This document shows positions 1 through 10,995 of a stretch of 64,000 nt of DNA, piece by piece. Under the pieces are notes generated by a model. The model worked only from the letters and a program-made list of their open reading frames with translations. It made no database searches and was not told the origin of the DNA. Source of the stretch: Flaccisagitta enflata. Taxonomy: Eukaryota > Chaetognatha > Sagittoidea > Aphragmophora. How positions within the stretch are numbered: the stretch's first letter is position 1; each line of letters begins with the position of its first letter. The stretch is taken from positions 6,200,001-6,264,000 of the forward strand of contig OZ231127.1 of assembly GCA_965153355.1 (NCBI GenBank), read 5' to 3'. The translations under genes were made by a program, and so were the position numbers.

Positions 1-513
1 TTTAAGGCCAAAACAAAAACGGAAGATGAAGGAATTTTGAAAAAAGGAAAACGGTCATCTTCATGATATCTTTCACTCCGTATTGAGTTAGCGGGACAAG
101 AAGAAAATCAAATTTTTTGCTATGCGAAGCCCCCAAATGAAGACATTCATAAGGGGCAATTCCACATGAATTTTGAGGACACTATATCCGTTTTTGTAGG
201 AGTACTTTAGAAAAAAAGGCAAAAAAGGTTGTTTTTGCAGTATCTTACTGTATACATCCAAACAAAAAACCGTCAAAATTTTTTTTTTGCTTTGTTATCA
301 TATAGATACTTACTTGGGGTTTGTTCTTGCCAAGTTTGAAGTCGCTGCAGCTGCATGCAGCGATTTTTGAGCGATCATAAAAGAATAGGCCAAAAAAGCT
401 CATTTGGACCCTAGATACGCACCCTGCAAAAGGTTACGAATTGAATTCAAACTCACTCATGGGCTTATTTGACTTATTTTGGGTAACTTCACAATATGCA
501 CTGCCCACAATGG
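1..513. other. AT-rich unassigned DNA
   Basis: No gene, tandem repeat or terminal repeat is recognisable. The open frames are short and have no visible domain. The stretch ends where a hairpin-ended mobile element begins. Confidence 0.5.
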
Positions 514-662
514 GTAACTAGTCTTCCAAGGATCGCACATGGTCAGCGGTACCCAATGCCCTGCTTAGGGTGATCAAGTGAAGTAGTGGAGTCAGAGCAG
601 GGCAGCGGCCCCAAAGGGCCGATGTCCTGTAGGACACAGGGGGGAATTTCCAGACGTCCTGA

Positions 663-1265
663 CACGCCACGGGGGAGGCTTTCATAGGTCAAGAAAAATT
701 CTCGGTCATAATGGAGAGTGGTTTGGGCCTCAGGAAGGTTTACTTTATCACTTTATATCAAAACAAAAATTTTTTTACTTCAAAATTTTTTTAAAATGCC
801 GTAAAATGCCGTAAAAAGCCGTAAAATTGGCATTTTTTACAGTTTTTTTGGTCTGAAACCGCCGCTGAGGTAAAAAAATAGGCAAACAATGATTATCTGG
901 CACTAAGACATGTTCATGCATAAATACAGGCTAACCCGTCATCATTTAGTATCATTTTGTGCCGTAAAATGCCGTAAAAAGACGTAAAAATGGCATTTTT
1001 TGATGACGATTTAGCATGTGTTTATGAATGAACATGTTTTAGTGCCAGATAATCATTGTTTGCCCATTTTTTGACAATAGTGGCGGTTTTGGACCCAAAA
1101 AACTGTCAAAAATGCCAATTTTACGGCTTTTTACGGCTTTTTACGGCATTTTAAAAAATTTTCATTTTGGTATGAAGTGATAAAGTAAACCTTCCTAAGG
1201 CCAAAACCACTCTCCATTATGACCGAGAATTTTTCTTAACCTATGAAAGCCTCCCCCGTGGCGTG
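663..1265. mobile_element. 603-bp foldback element with CTGA target duplication
   Basis: The element begins CACGCCACGGGGGAGGCTTT and ends in its exact inverse, AAAGCCTCCCCCGTGGCGTG. The arms continue with few mismatches for ~250 bp and contain short GCCGTAAAAT-like repeats. CTGA flanks it at 659-662 and 1266-1269. The same host sequence without the insertion is present in inverse orientation at 52631-52660, so both borders are fixed to the base. It has no coding capacity and is a MITE-like non-autonomous element. Confidence 0.9.
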
Positions 1266-1269
1266 CTGA

Positions 1270-1617
1270 GGGGGAATATAGCAGGCCTAAGAGGTAATTG
1301 AGGCTGGGTTTGAGGTCTGGGGGAAGATTTATGCCTGAAGGTTAGATTTTAGGTCTGGGGGCAGAACTTAGGCCTTGGGGGAAGATTTGAGGCCTGGAGG
1401 GCTGATTTGGGGCCTGGAATGCTGATTTGAGGTCTGGAGAGCGGATTGAGGCCTTGAGAGCTGATTTGATGCCTTGAGAGCTGATTTGATGCCTTGAGAG
1501 CTGATTTGAGGCCTGGAGAGCTGATTTGAGGCCCAGAGAGCTGATTTGAGGCCTGGATGGCTAATTTGAGGGCTTAGAGGGCCTAAATCAGGCCTGAGAG
1601 TGAGGATATGAGGCCTC
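1270..1617. repeat. ~20-bp tandem array inside copy 1
   Basis: The array has about 15 imperfect copies of a unit containing GAGAGCTGATTTGAGGCCTG. The same TCAGGCCTGAAATC-type unit recurs in most hairpin-ended elements of the window. Confidence 0.8.
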
Positions 1618-1762
1618 AATCGCCCATTGGGGGGGGGGATGGAAAGACGGAAGGACGGAAGGACGGACGTCTGGAAATCCCCCCCTGTGTCCTACAGGAC
1701 ATCGGCCCTTTGGGGCCGCTGCCCAAAACGGCAATTCCAGGGGCTCTCACCAACATACCTGA

Positions 1763-2145
1763 CAGGTCGCCCAAGGGCAATATGTGGTCAGCGATACCCA
1801 TTTTCCTGCTTTGCATGGTTGTAAATTGGAATGAGAGGAAGCAGGGCAGCGGCCCCGAAGGGGACAAAGTCCTGTAGAAAACAGGGGGACTTTCGTTTGT
1901 TCGTTCAACAGTCCCCCCAGGCTCGCTCAGCCTAATATCTGCCCTCTTTGGGCTTGAATCTGAGAGAGCAGGTTTAAGGCCCAAAAGAACAGGTTTCAGG
2001 CTTGAGAGGGCAGATTTCAGGCCTGAGAGGGCAGATTCAAGGCCTGAGAGGATAAATTTCAGGCCTGATTGTAGATTTCAGGTCTGAGAGGAAGGATTTC
2101 CGGCCTGAGAGGGAAGATTACCGGCCTAAGAGGGCAGGGAGGGCA
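1763..2145 (+). mobile_element. Hairpin-ended GGGCAGCGGCC element, copy 2 (one end)
   Basis: The left end is a second subtype that starts CAGGTCGCCCAAGGGCAATA, then GTGGTCAGCGATACCC and the TGCTT...AAGCAGGGCAGCGGCCCC hairpin. Repeats of the GCCTGAGAGGGCAGATTTCA type follow to about 2135. No inverse terminus was found, so the copy is truncated or diverged at its right end. The same subtype lies inverted at 42540-42635. Confidence 0.65.
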
Positions 2146-2237
2146 CTATGGCTGAAATTGCTAATTCCGAGGAAAAAAAATGAAGGATTTTTCATGAATT
2201 TTTCTTTTTGATATCTCTTACTGTAAGGAGGAGAAAA

Positions 2238-2682
2238 AATAGTCGCAAAAGCGTTAGATGGTCAGCGGTACCCGTGCCCTGCTTAAGTAGGTTGTGGTTG
2301 AAGTTGAGGGGGAGCAGGGCAGCGGCCCCGAAGGGGTCGATGACCTATGCTTTCACACATATGGGGAATTTTCTTCTCCTTCTCCGCACCCCCCCCCCTC
2401 CCCCCAGCCTCCAGGCCTATATCTCCGCCTGGAGACCCATATCCCAGCCTCAAGGCCCAAATCCCAGTCTTGACGCCCAAATCCCTAGAGAGTGGAATCT
2501 GGGCCTTTGGGTTGGGATTTGGGCCTTGAGGGTGGGATTTGGGCCTCAAGACTGGGATTTGGGCCTCGAGGCTGGGATATGGGCCTCCAGGCTGAGATAT
2601 AGGCCTGGAGGCTGGGGGGGGGGGTACGAAGAAGGAGGAGAAAAGCATAGGTTATCGACTCCTTCGGGGCCGCTGCCCAAAA
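2238..2682. mobile_element. Hairpin-ended GGGCAGCGGCC element, copy 3
   Basis: A third end subtype (AATAGTCGCAAAAGCG, then ATGGTCAGCGGTACCC, hairpin, GCGGCCCCGAAGGGGTCGAT) starts the element. The inverse GGGGCCGCTGCCCAAAA closes it. The internal repeats (GCCCAAATCCCAGCCTC) are themselves inverted around about 2491, so nearly the whole element is self-complementary. Confidence 0.75.
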
Positions 2683-2890
2683 AAGGAGTTACTTTCTATT
2701 AGAGGGGTTCATTAAACGCTTGCGACCACTAAATTCAGAAATCTATTGGATTTCTTTATCATCATTTTTGGAGAACCTGTTAAAAAGAAATAATTTGATT
2801 GCCCGCGATGGAAACGAATCTCACGCCGCTGAGGTTGCAAGCGCGCTTACAGCCGAGAAAGTCATTGAATATAATCCCGTTGTTAGAGTG

Positions 2891-2892
<2 letters not shown>

Positions 2893-2938
<46 letters not shown>
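2893..2938. repeat. (CA)n microsatellite
   Basis: About 22 uninterrupted CA units. Confidence 0.95.
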
Positions 2939-2939
<1 letters not shown>

Positions 2940-3001
2940 AAATACGCGTTTTCACACATTTCACATACTTCACTTTGTTTGAGAATAAATGGGGTATACC
3001 A

Positions 3002-3900
3002 GTAATGGCGGTTGTCGCCATGAGGAAAAAAGTCGTTGTTCACTTTTCATCAAGCTTTTGTCTTCAGACACTGCAATTTTTTTTTTTGTTAGATCATATG
3101 AAGAGCAATTGAATGTATTGATTGCACTGAAAATCAAAGAATAATGGGACAGCCAAAAGAGCTAGATGAGCTAAAATATTCAAAATCAGTCAACCAAACA
3201 ACCAGCTATGCTCACTGATATACTTTCTTGTATTTGCATGCTTAAATCAAAACAGTCATTTTTTTATCTGTTTGAAATCAGAAAAAAACAAGCGAAATGA
3301 GCTAAATGAGCTAGAATGCTTAAAATCACCATCATATATGAGCTGCTCTGCTCACTGACACTCTTTCTTATATTTGCTTGCTGAAACATCTATGAATATA
3401 TTTATTCATTTGTCGCATCTGAAATCAGAAAAAAAAAACTTAGCTAAGTGAGCTAGATAAGCTAGAATGCTCAAAATCTTCCTTAGACATGAGCAGCTAT
3501 GCTCAACGACATATTTTCTTGTATTTGCATGCTCAACCAAACTTAGATACACTCCTTTATTGATCCTACACAAAATCATAAAAAATCGAAAAAAATCAAT
3601 TTGAATTTTTCATAAACAAATCTTTGAAAATTCATAACATGAAATATATTTTCTCCCAGAGACTTCTGCTTGGCGCCAAGTCAAAGAGAATTATCAAATT
3701 AACTTACTCTATTAATTTCATTGGAGGCCACATTTGTTTGATGGAGATTCCCAATTTTTGCATGAGAAAATGAAAGCCATGTTTCTCTCGAATATGTCAA
3801 AAAGTTGAAGACTGACTTTGACTTTTTTCCCGATCACAGAAAGACTGACAGAAAGACTGACAAACCAACCAGATGGATGGACTGATGGATAAACAAAGTA
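3002..3900 (-). mobile_element. GAGCTAAATGAGC-family copy
   Basis: Starts at AATGGCGGTTGTCGCC and carries several diverged subrepeats with GAGCTAAATGAGCTAGAATG followed by GAGCAGCTATGCTCA and TTGTATTTGCATGC. The same sequence forms both arms of the giant palindrome at 46258-52205. No coding capacity is seen. Confidence 0.65.
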
Positions 3901-3920
3901 TTTGCAATACGCATCCGCAA

Positions 3921-4087
3921 ATAAACAAGGCCAGATACACGGCAACACAGTCGCGGATGGTTGGGCAGGAGCAATAAAGCGAAAACCGCTCGGAATTCAA
4001 AAAATTGACGGACAGACGGACTGACCGACCTATCGACCTACCAACCGACAGGGCAGAGTGTAGAGTCGCGTGTCCGCGACTATAAAC
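3921..4087 (+). mobile_element. Small AGTCGCG-ended element with ATAAAC duplication
   Basis: The head is AAGGCCAGATACACGGC...AGTCGCGG, the middle TTGGGCAGGAGCA and a GACC-type array, and the tail GTGTAGAGTCGCGTGTCCGC then GACT. ATAAAC flanks it at 3921-3926 and 4082-4087, suggesting a short target-site duplication in A-rich DNA. Confidence 0.75.
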
Positions 4088-4540
4088 TAAATCTATCCCT
4101 TATTGGTATGACTTTCTATCTCTTGCCAGCGTAAACAACGGACAGAGAGGCATTAGAATTGATACCTCTAGTTACTTCAGGTTAGTTTAAGTCCCCGACT
4201 GGGTATTAAAGCTAGTGACTCAGTTGAGTAATTAGGCCTAATTACCATATTATTTTGAAGCTTCATTCGGCTATCTAGGGGGTGAGTCCGAGTTGAAATG
4301 AATTCACCCATAAGACGCCCTTAGCAAGATATACTTCTGGTATGATTTTGGAAAAATTACCGGACCCTCATCATCGACATTTTTCTTGACCATTTTTTAT
4401 GTGAGGTCCACAAACATGCCAGATTTGGCAAAACATGTTAAAATTGGTATCAAAATGAAGCCTACGTCAGGGGCTTTCCACTGATACGTCGCTTATTATG
4501 TTTGACTTAAGTTAACATGGCAAACGCACGGCTAGAAGAA
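4088..4540. other. Unassigned DNA
   Basis: No gene or clear repeat structure was recognised. Confidence 0.4.
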
Positions 4541-5035
4541 AGCACAAAAATGCAGGTAATTAGTTCTACTACCTTTGTTACTCCCCAGCTGTCTATTGTA
4601 TTTGAAATCAGAAAAAAAAACGGAGCAAAATGAGCTAAATGAGCTTAATGAGCTAGAAAACACCCTTGCAGATGAGCAGCTATGCTCATAAACATGTTTT
4701 CTTGTATTTGCATGCTCAAACAAACATAAATACACTCTCTTATTGATCCTACTTAAAATCATAAAAAATCGAAAAAAAAATTCAATTTGCAATTTTCGTA
4801 AATAAATCTTTAAAAAATCATAACGCAAAAAATATTTGTCGTAGAGCATTCTGCTTGGTGCCAAATGAAAGAGAATTATCCAATTTACTTACCCTATCAA
4901 TTTCGTTTGAGGGCTCATTCGCCCCTAGGAGACCCACAACTTTCCCATAAGAAAATGAAAACCCTGTTTCTCTCGAATATGTCAAAAAGTCGAAGACTGA
5001 CTTCAACTTTTTTCCCGATTATTGAGTTTTCCCCC
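4541..5035 (-). mobile_element. Second, partial GAGCTAAATGAGC-family copy
   Basis: Repeats the GAGCTAAATGAGC, GAGCAGCTATGCTC and AAATGAAAGAGAATTATC blocks of the 3002-3900 copy in the same order. It is shorter and diverged. Confidence 0.6.
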
Positions 5036-5300
5036 CCCGGTGGGGAAGGAAATCAAAGGGGGAAAAAAGAGAAAAAAAGGAAATTTGGGCAAAATATAAC
5101 TTTTGACAGTACCAAATCATAAAACACAATTAGTGAAACACAATTTAACACTATTTAAACCTCAACTACATTGTTTTATTGCTATATGGGGAAGAAAATC
5201 AAAGATATAAAAACGCGACGCGACACATCGCGGGGAAGAAAATCAAAGGGGGGGGGCGAAAAAATCAAAAGCGACTCAATAATATACACCCCTGAATTCT
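5036..5300 (+). repeat. Dispersed GGGGAAGAAAATCAAAG repeat
   Basis: A ~265-bp block marked by GGGGAAGAAAATCAAAG, TTTGACAGTACCAAA, CACAATTTAACACTAT and AATATACACCCC. The same order of blocks occurs at 36030-36320, and shorter inverse pieces lie near 41870-41965 and 42650-42750. The class is unknown. Confidence 0.65.
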
Positions 5301-5548
5301 TTGGCAAATTTTTGGCCAGTTTTTTTGCTAATTTTTTCCAGATGGGTAGGTCTAGAGCTTTCTCAAACCCACTGGTGCACTCACTTAGTTGCTAGCATGC
5401 AATACTATCACCAAGGATACTTTAAAGTTAGAAAATCTTTCAGCAAACAAAATTCTTTATTTTTGAGAAAAATGCACAAAATGCAAAGAAATAAAAAAAG
5501 GTGCTAAAAAACATAAAGCGAACTGATTGGCGCCGTTTGAAAGAGAAC
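5301..5548. other. Unassigned DNA
   Basis: Short AT-rich stretch with no recognised feature. Confidence 0.4.
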
Positions 5549-7224
5549 AAGGCCAACACCTATAAGTCGCGTGCAGGACAAAAATAACTGAACTGACCTG
5601 ACTCCTTATTGTATCTTTTTATCGAAAATCAGACTTAAACGCAACCCAAAACAGACCCAAACCAGACTCAAACCAGACTCAAATCAGACTCAAACGAGAC
5701 TCAAACCAGAATTAGACTAGACCGAAACCAGACCTAAATCAGACATAAACCAGACATAAACCTGACATAAACCAGATTTAAGCCAGACTCAAACCAGACT
5801 CAAACCAGACTCAATCCAGACTCAATCCAGACTCAAACCAGACTCAAACCAGACTCAAACCAGACTTAAACCAGACTTAAACCAGACTTAAACCAGGCTC
5901 AAACCAGGCTCAAACCAGGCTCAAACCAGGCTCAAACCAGAATCAAACCAGACTCAAACCAGACTCAAACCAGACTCAAACCAGACTCAAACTAGAATCA
6001 AACCAAACCAAAACCAGACCAAAACCAGACCTAAATCAGACCTAAATCAAACATAAACCAGAAAAAAACGGACATACACGTAACCAGACCTAAGACCTAA
6101 ACCAGACATAAATCAGACATGAACAGTCTTAAACCAGACATGAACCAGACTCACCAGACTTAAACCAGACTTTAACCAGACTTAAACCAGACTTAAACCA
6201 GACTTAAACCAGACTTAAACCAGACTTAAACCAGACTTAAACCATACTTATCTTTAATATCATTTCAACCAGCAGACTTAAACCAGCAGACTTGAACCAT
6301 TAGACCAGCAGACTTAAACCATTAGATTTAAACCAGCAGACTTAACCAGCATATTTAAACCAGCAGATTGAAACCAGCAGACTTTAACCATCAGACTTCA
6401 ACCAGCAGACTTCAACCAGCAGACCTTATCCATTAGATTTAAACCAGCAGACTTAAACCAGCAGACTTTAACCAGCAGACTTTAACCAGCAGACTTCAAC
6501 CAGCATACTTTAACCAGCAGACTTTAACAAGCAGACTTTTACCAAAAATGACCAAAAATGACCAAAAATGACCAAAAATGACCAAAATGAACAAAAATGA
6601 CCAAAAATGACCAAAAATGACCAAAATGACCAAAATGACCAAAGATGACCAAAAATGACCAAAAATGACCAAAAATGACCAAAAATGACCAAAATGACCA
6701 AAAATGACCAAAAATGACCAAAAATGACCAAAAATGACCAAAATGACCAAAATGACCAAATTGACCAAAATGACCAAAGATGACCAAAGATGACCAAAGA
6801 TGACCAAAAATGACCAAAAATGACCAAAAATGACCAAAATGACCAATAAAATGACCAATAAAATGACCAATAAAATGACCAAAAATGACCAAAAATGACC
6901 AAAAATGACCAAGAATGACCAAGAATGACCTAAATGACCAAAAATGACCAAAAATGACCATAAATAACCAAAAATGACCAAAAATGACCAAAATGACCAA
7001 AATGACCAAAATGACCAAAATGACCAAAATGACCAAAAATGACCAAAAATGACTAAAAATAACCAAAAATGACTAAAAGCAACCAATGATTCCCAAAAAC
7101 AACAAAAAAATGACTTAAAATAACTCCAAACGACCCAAAAAGACGAAAAAAAGCAAAGTGTTACCGACCGACGGACCGACGGACCGACGGACAGAGCGGG
7201 ATGTAGAGTCGCGTGCACGCGACT
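5549..7224 (+). mobile_element. Long AGTCGCG-ended element with stacked arrays
   Basis: The head is AAGGCCAACACCTATAAGTC, then GCGTGCAGGACAAAAATAAC. Three successive arrays follow: 11-bp AAACCAGACTC/T units (~5640-6245), 14-bp AAACCAGCAGACTT units (~6260-6540) and 10-bp GACCAAAAAT units (~6541-7070). A GACC/GACGG array and the palindromic tail AGTCGCGTGCACGCGACT close it. The copy at 13609-16532 has the same head, the same order of arrays and the same tail, which defines the unit. No protein is encoded; long frames here are translated repeats. Confidence 0.85.
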
Positions 7225-7336
7225 AAAAATGAGCTCAGTGCAGTGATAGAATTCTGGGCTGTGTGACAATATACAATATAATATGCACACAAACCAGTTT
7301 GAGAGTCTACATCTACTCATGATCTCTCGTCCTTGA

Positions 7337-7465
<129 letters not shown>

Positions 7466-7477
7466 TAAGATGAAGTA

Positions 7478-8011
7478 CAGTAGATGTCGTCTAGACTTTG
7501 AAATACGGGGGAATTCATGACGGGAAGACAAATAAGCGTAAGGAACTGATATTCAAAATATAAACTAATAAAACGATGCTTTATTGCCCATGGGTGTTGG
7601 TTGCTATGGAAACACATTTCCATGTATTCACGCCAAAGTATCAATTTTTTGAGAAATTTTTAAAGGGAACATTGTTTAAAATAAAATTTGCTACAACTTT
7701 CCCACAGTATGTTCTGTAAGAATATCGCTCGTTTGGCGGTTGCTAGGGAGCTTCACAGGGCTGTCACATATTAAGCCCTTAGCAGCCAAGCAGCAATATT
7801 CGTACAGAACAAAGCGTAGCAAATTTTAAACAATGTTCCCTCACTCAATGTGATGCTTTGGCGTATTTAAAAAATGTTTCCATGGCAACCAACACCCATG
7901 GGCAATAAAATATCCTTTTATTAGTTCATATTTCAAATATCAATCTCTTAAGTTTATTTGTCTTCCTGTAGTGAATTCCCCCGTATTTCCAAGTCTAGAC
8001 GACATCTACTG
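7478..8011. mobile_element. Tc1/mariner-like MITE, TA target
   Basis: The 534-bp element begins CAGTAGATGTCGTCTAGACT and ends in the inverse. TA flanks it at 7476-7477 and 8012-8013. The arms are inverted over most of the length (for example TTTATTGCCCATGGGTGTTG near 7570 and its inverse near 7900). It sits in the intron between the two EGF exons, 20 bp after the donor. Related copies are at 44358-45551 and 60599-61152. TA duplication and CAGT ends are Tc1/mariner features; no transposase is present. Confidence 0.9.
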
Positions 8012-8131
8012 TACCTTAGGGTAAATCGATAAGTCCACATCCTGTAATTAGCAATCTATCTGTGTGTAGTATTAGTTTGCATATATGTGAAGTTAATCCG
8101 CACCTTTTGTCATTACCTCTTTGATTTAAAG

Positions 8132-8245
8132 ATATTGACGAATGTCTCAGCGATCCATGTTGAAATGGTGCAGCATGCATAGATGGAGCCAATAAATTTT
8201 CATGCCAATGCCCTCCAGGATTGAATGGGACATTGTGTGATGAAG
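8132..8245 (+). pseudogene. Degenerate EGF exon with in-frame TGA
   Basis: This is a second 114-bp phase 1-1 exon, clearly paralogous to 7344-7457 (IDECLSDPC, then FSCQCPPG and NGTLCDE). The codon after the second cysteine is TGA at 8161-8163, where the sister exon has CAA, and a Tyr/Phe-like position is changed to Lys. Splice sites (TTTAAAG acceptor; GAAG then GTAAAA donor) look intact. Because the exon is symmetrical, skipping it would keep the frame. It may be a dead duplicate, a poison exon or a sequence error; a single C-to-T change would explain it. Confidence 0.75.
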
Positions 8246-8552
8246 GTAAAAAGTTTATGAAAAGACATGACTAAGTACTACAAAACTGTAGGCCAACATG
8301 TGCATCGGCCCCTACCATGTAGATCGTCCTAGCAAATGAACAGCCGACTGACCAACACACTGACCGGATAGACAAGACCCTTACATGACGTTTTTTTGTG
8401 CACGTAAAAATCGTTTTGAAACCAGAAAGCATTTTTTTGTCTTTGCAAATCATTTTGATTAGCTCATGAGATTGGACGTCTACCATTCGAATGGGAAAAC
8501 ATTTTTTTTCTATTCTTTCTCCTTCCCTCCTTTCTTTCTCTTTCCATCTTTC
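8246..8552. other. Intronic unassigned DNA
   Basis: Non-coding stretch between the EGF pseudoexon and the CT microsatellite; no structure recognised. Confidence 0.4.
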
Positions 8553-9132
<580 letters not shown>

Positions 9133-10190
9133 ATCCAACTCGCGTTTCCTCGCCCACTCAGCATCTCATCCGTTTCCCGCCGATATTCAAGAAAGACTGG
9201 AATTCCGCGACTCGATTTCCGGTCGGCACCGGATTCGTCGGCGGCGTCATCGAGGACAAACTCGTGTTGTGGGGAGGTGGTCAAAGACAAGAGGATTGGT
9301 GGAACTATCGCGATCTCCCTGCCAACTTTATTTACACATTTACTCCTCCGGGTCGAAGCGGCAACGCGGAAGGCAAATGGAACAAAATACCTACATCTGG
9401 TAATGTTCATCCTGGTAAAACCCGGGCCGCATTTACGGTCCTGAATAACTTGATTTACCTTTTTGGAGGTTACAAAGGCGATGGTAATTACGTCAACGTC
9501 ATCTCGACTCTCTCACCTGATGGGAAATTCACGCGCCTCCAACCCACCAGCGACATTCCCATTCCACGAAAATATGCTCAAGCTTGGTCGTACAATGGCA
9601 AAATCTTCTTTTTTGGGGGTAAGGTCAGAGGAGGGTACTCTACCAACGAAACTTATCAATTCGATCCCCGCACTAACGTCATCAGTCGTCTCGAGATCAA
9701 GGGCGAAGGACCATCACCTCGAGTCGCTTTCGCCGTCGCGCAAATCGATCATCGCGTCTTCATTCAAGGCGGCTTCGGCGTCGATGGATACGGACTGAAC
9801 GACTTCTTCACGCTCAATCTGAAAACGATGGAATGGAGTGAGATTGACAACTCGGGAATATCTGATGGTCTGTACGCTCATTCCCTCACTCCCGTCTCAT
9901 TATCTCAACTTTTCCTTCTCGGCGGGGAGCCCAATAAAGTTGGCAGACATATCTCAAACCGAGTGGCGATATTCGACGTCGGCAATTCCAAGTGGAAGGA
10001 GGAAGCGCGTCTTTCATCCCCAGTTGGTGGGGATGAAGGAGGATTGTTTTATCACCGTGCCTTTGAATATCCCAATGGAAACGGTGTTTCCGTGATTTGT
10101 ATGGGAGGATATGTTGATAAGTATCAGAGAAAACATCCCGATCACTTTGTTATCTTTGACTTTCCCGTTGAAACTGAGACCATGAACTAA
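9133..10190 (+). CDS. Kelch-repeat protein, 3'-terminal exon
   Basis: An open frame of 351 codons to TAA, entered in phase 1 after the CT-rich acceptor. It shows successive Kelch-type blades marked by the double glycine after a hydrophobic strand: LVLWGGGQ, LIYLFGGY, KIFFFGGK, RVFIQGGF, QLFLLGGE and SVICMGGYV. Each is followed at the usual distance by a conserved tryptophan or aromatic position, so a complete or near-complete six-bladed propeller is likely. Kelch propellers bind proteins or sugars; the partner cannot be read from sequence. Codon use is GC-richer than the surroundings, consistent with real coding. The N-terminal part must come from upstream exons. The phase is compatible with direct joining to the EGF exon at 7344-7457, but no sequence proves they are one gene. 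Confidence 0.85.
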
Positions 10191-10457
10191 ACAAGCCCAG
10201 GCGGGCAACTCGATGCGTTATCAGAAGAGGCGTAACGGACGGACGGACGGACGGATGGACGGACAGACCCCTTATAGAGGTGCAATGACGCATCTAAAAA
10301 CCGCATTTTCTCAACTTTTTGTGAAATGGCTTGCGTTTTGTCCAATCCCTATTTGTCTCGCCCTTCTGGTTTCATTAGCTTTTCTTGTACTTCTACTTTT
10401 CTGGTACTTTTCTGGTAAAAATGAAATAAATTCTTTTGCTTTATAAAAAAGAATAAA

Positions 10458-10460
<3 letters not shown>
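10191..10460 (+). other. 3' untranslated region of the Kelch gene
   Basis: Follows the stop codon. It includes GGAC repeats near 10236-10265 that resemble the internal array of the small elements described elsewhere, suggesting that an element remnant became UTR. Confidence 0.5.
10425..10457 (+). terminator. Polyadenylation signals
   Basis: AATAAA at 10425-10430 and again at about 10452-10457, followed by an A-rich run. This is a plausible 3' end for the Kelch transcript. Confidence 0.6.
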
Positions 10461-10489
<29 letters not shown>

Positions 10490-10795
10490 TAAAAAAAAAT
10501 TGCATGCAATAATTATGATTTAACCTCTCACTGCTAGTTACCACCACCGGTTTTTACTCCGTACATTTCTCTTAAAGTCTGTCCGTCCTTTGGCAAGTCT
10601 TCCTGTCTGTCTGTCTTTCTGTCCGTCGATTTTTGTCTCTCTGGGGACACGCGACTCGGCATCTTGCTGTGTAAGTCTGTAGGTCCGTCGATCTGTCGGA
10701 CTGTTGGTTCGTTGGTTCATCGGTTTGTCGGTTCGTCGGTCCGTTGGTCCGTCCCTAATATTCCTGAAACATAGTCTTTTTTGTTTGTTTTTTTT
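10461..10795. other. A-rich run and GTCC/GTCGG low-complexity DNA
   Basis: Holds an A/GAA-rich run to 10500, then TCTGTC and GTCGGTCCGT-type repeats resembling the variable middle of AGTCGCG-ended elements (a CACGCGACTCGGC piece near 10648). No gene. Confidence 0.5.
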
Positions 10796-10995
10796 AGTCG
10801 CGTGCTACGCGACTCTATGACCCGCTATGTGGGTCGGTCGGTCGGTTGGTTGGTCGGTCCGTTGGTCGCTGTTAGCTTTTTTGGCGTTTGCGGATGGTTT
10901 TTGCATTACTGCTCCTGCCCAATCACTTTAATAACCTTTTTTATTGCTGCCCCTGCCCACCCGCACGCGATTTCGGTAGTCGTGTATACGGCCTT
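10796..10995 (-). mobile_element. Small AGTCGCG-ended element
   Basis: On the minus strand it runs from AAGGCCGTATACACGAC, through GGGCAGGGGCAGC and GGGCAGGAGCAGT, to the tail AGTCGCGTAGCACGCGACT. Confidence 0.75.

Larger units (their letters stand above)
514..1736. mobile_element. Hairpin-ended GGGCAGCGGCC element, copy 1, interrupted
   Basis: The left end carries GGTCAGCGGTACCC, then TGCCCTGCTT paired with AGCAGGGCA across a short loop, then GCGGCCCCAAAGGGCC and TGTCCTGTAGGACACAG. The right end (1665-1736) is the inverse of the block from GACGTC to GGGCAGCGG and stops at GCTGCCCAAAA. Between the ends lie a later 603-bp foldback insertion (663-1265) and an array of ~20-bp repeats (1270-1617). 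No coding capacity is seen. About a dozen related ends occur in the window. The class is unknown; it resembles foldback elements in having inverted ends around tandem repeats. Confidence 0.75.

Noticed and set aside
2200-2400. Ribozyme or riboswitch in the GC-rich hairpin end
   Set aside because: The hairpin is conserved, but no hammerhead core or other known catalytic motif could be matched, so it is described only as an element terminus.
5640-6540. CRISPR-like regular arrays
   Set aside because: Units are 11-14 bp with no spacers between them, in a eukaryotic genome; these are minisatellites inside a mobile element.
6496-7320. 274-codon minus-strand frame rich in FGHFWSF
   Set aside because: It is the translation of the 10-bp GACCAAAAAT array of the mobile element.
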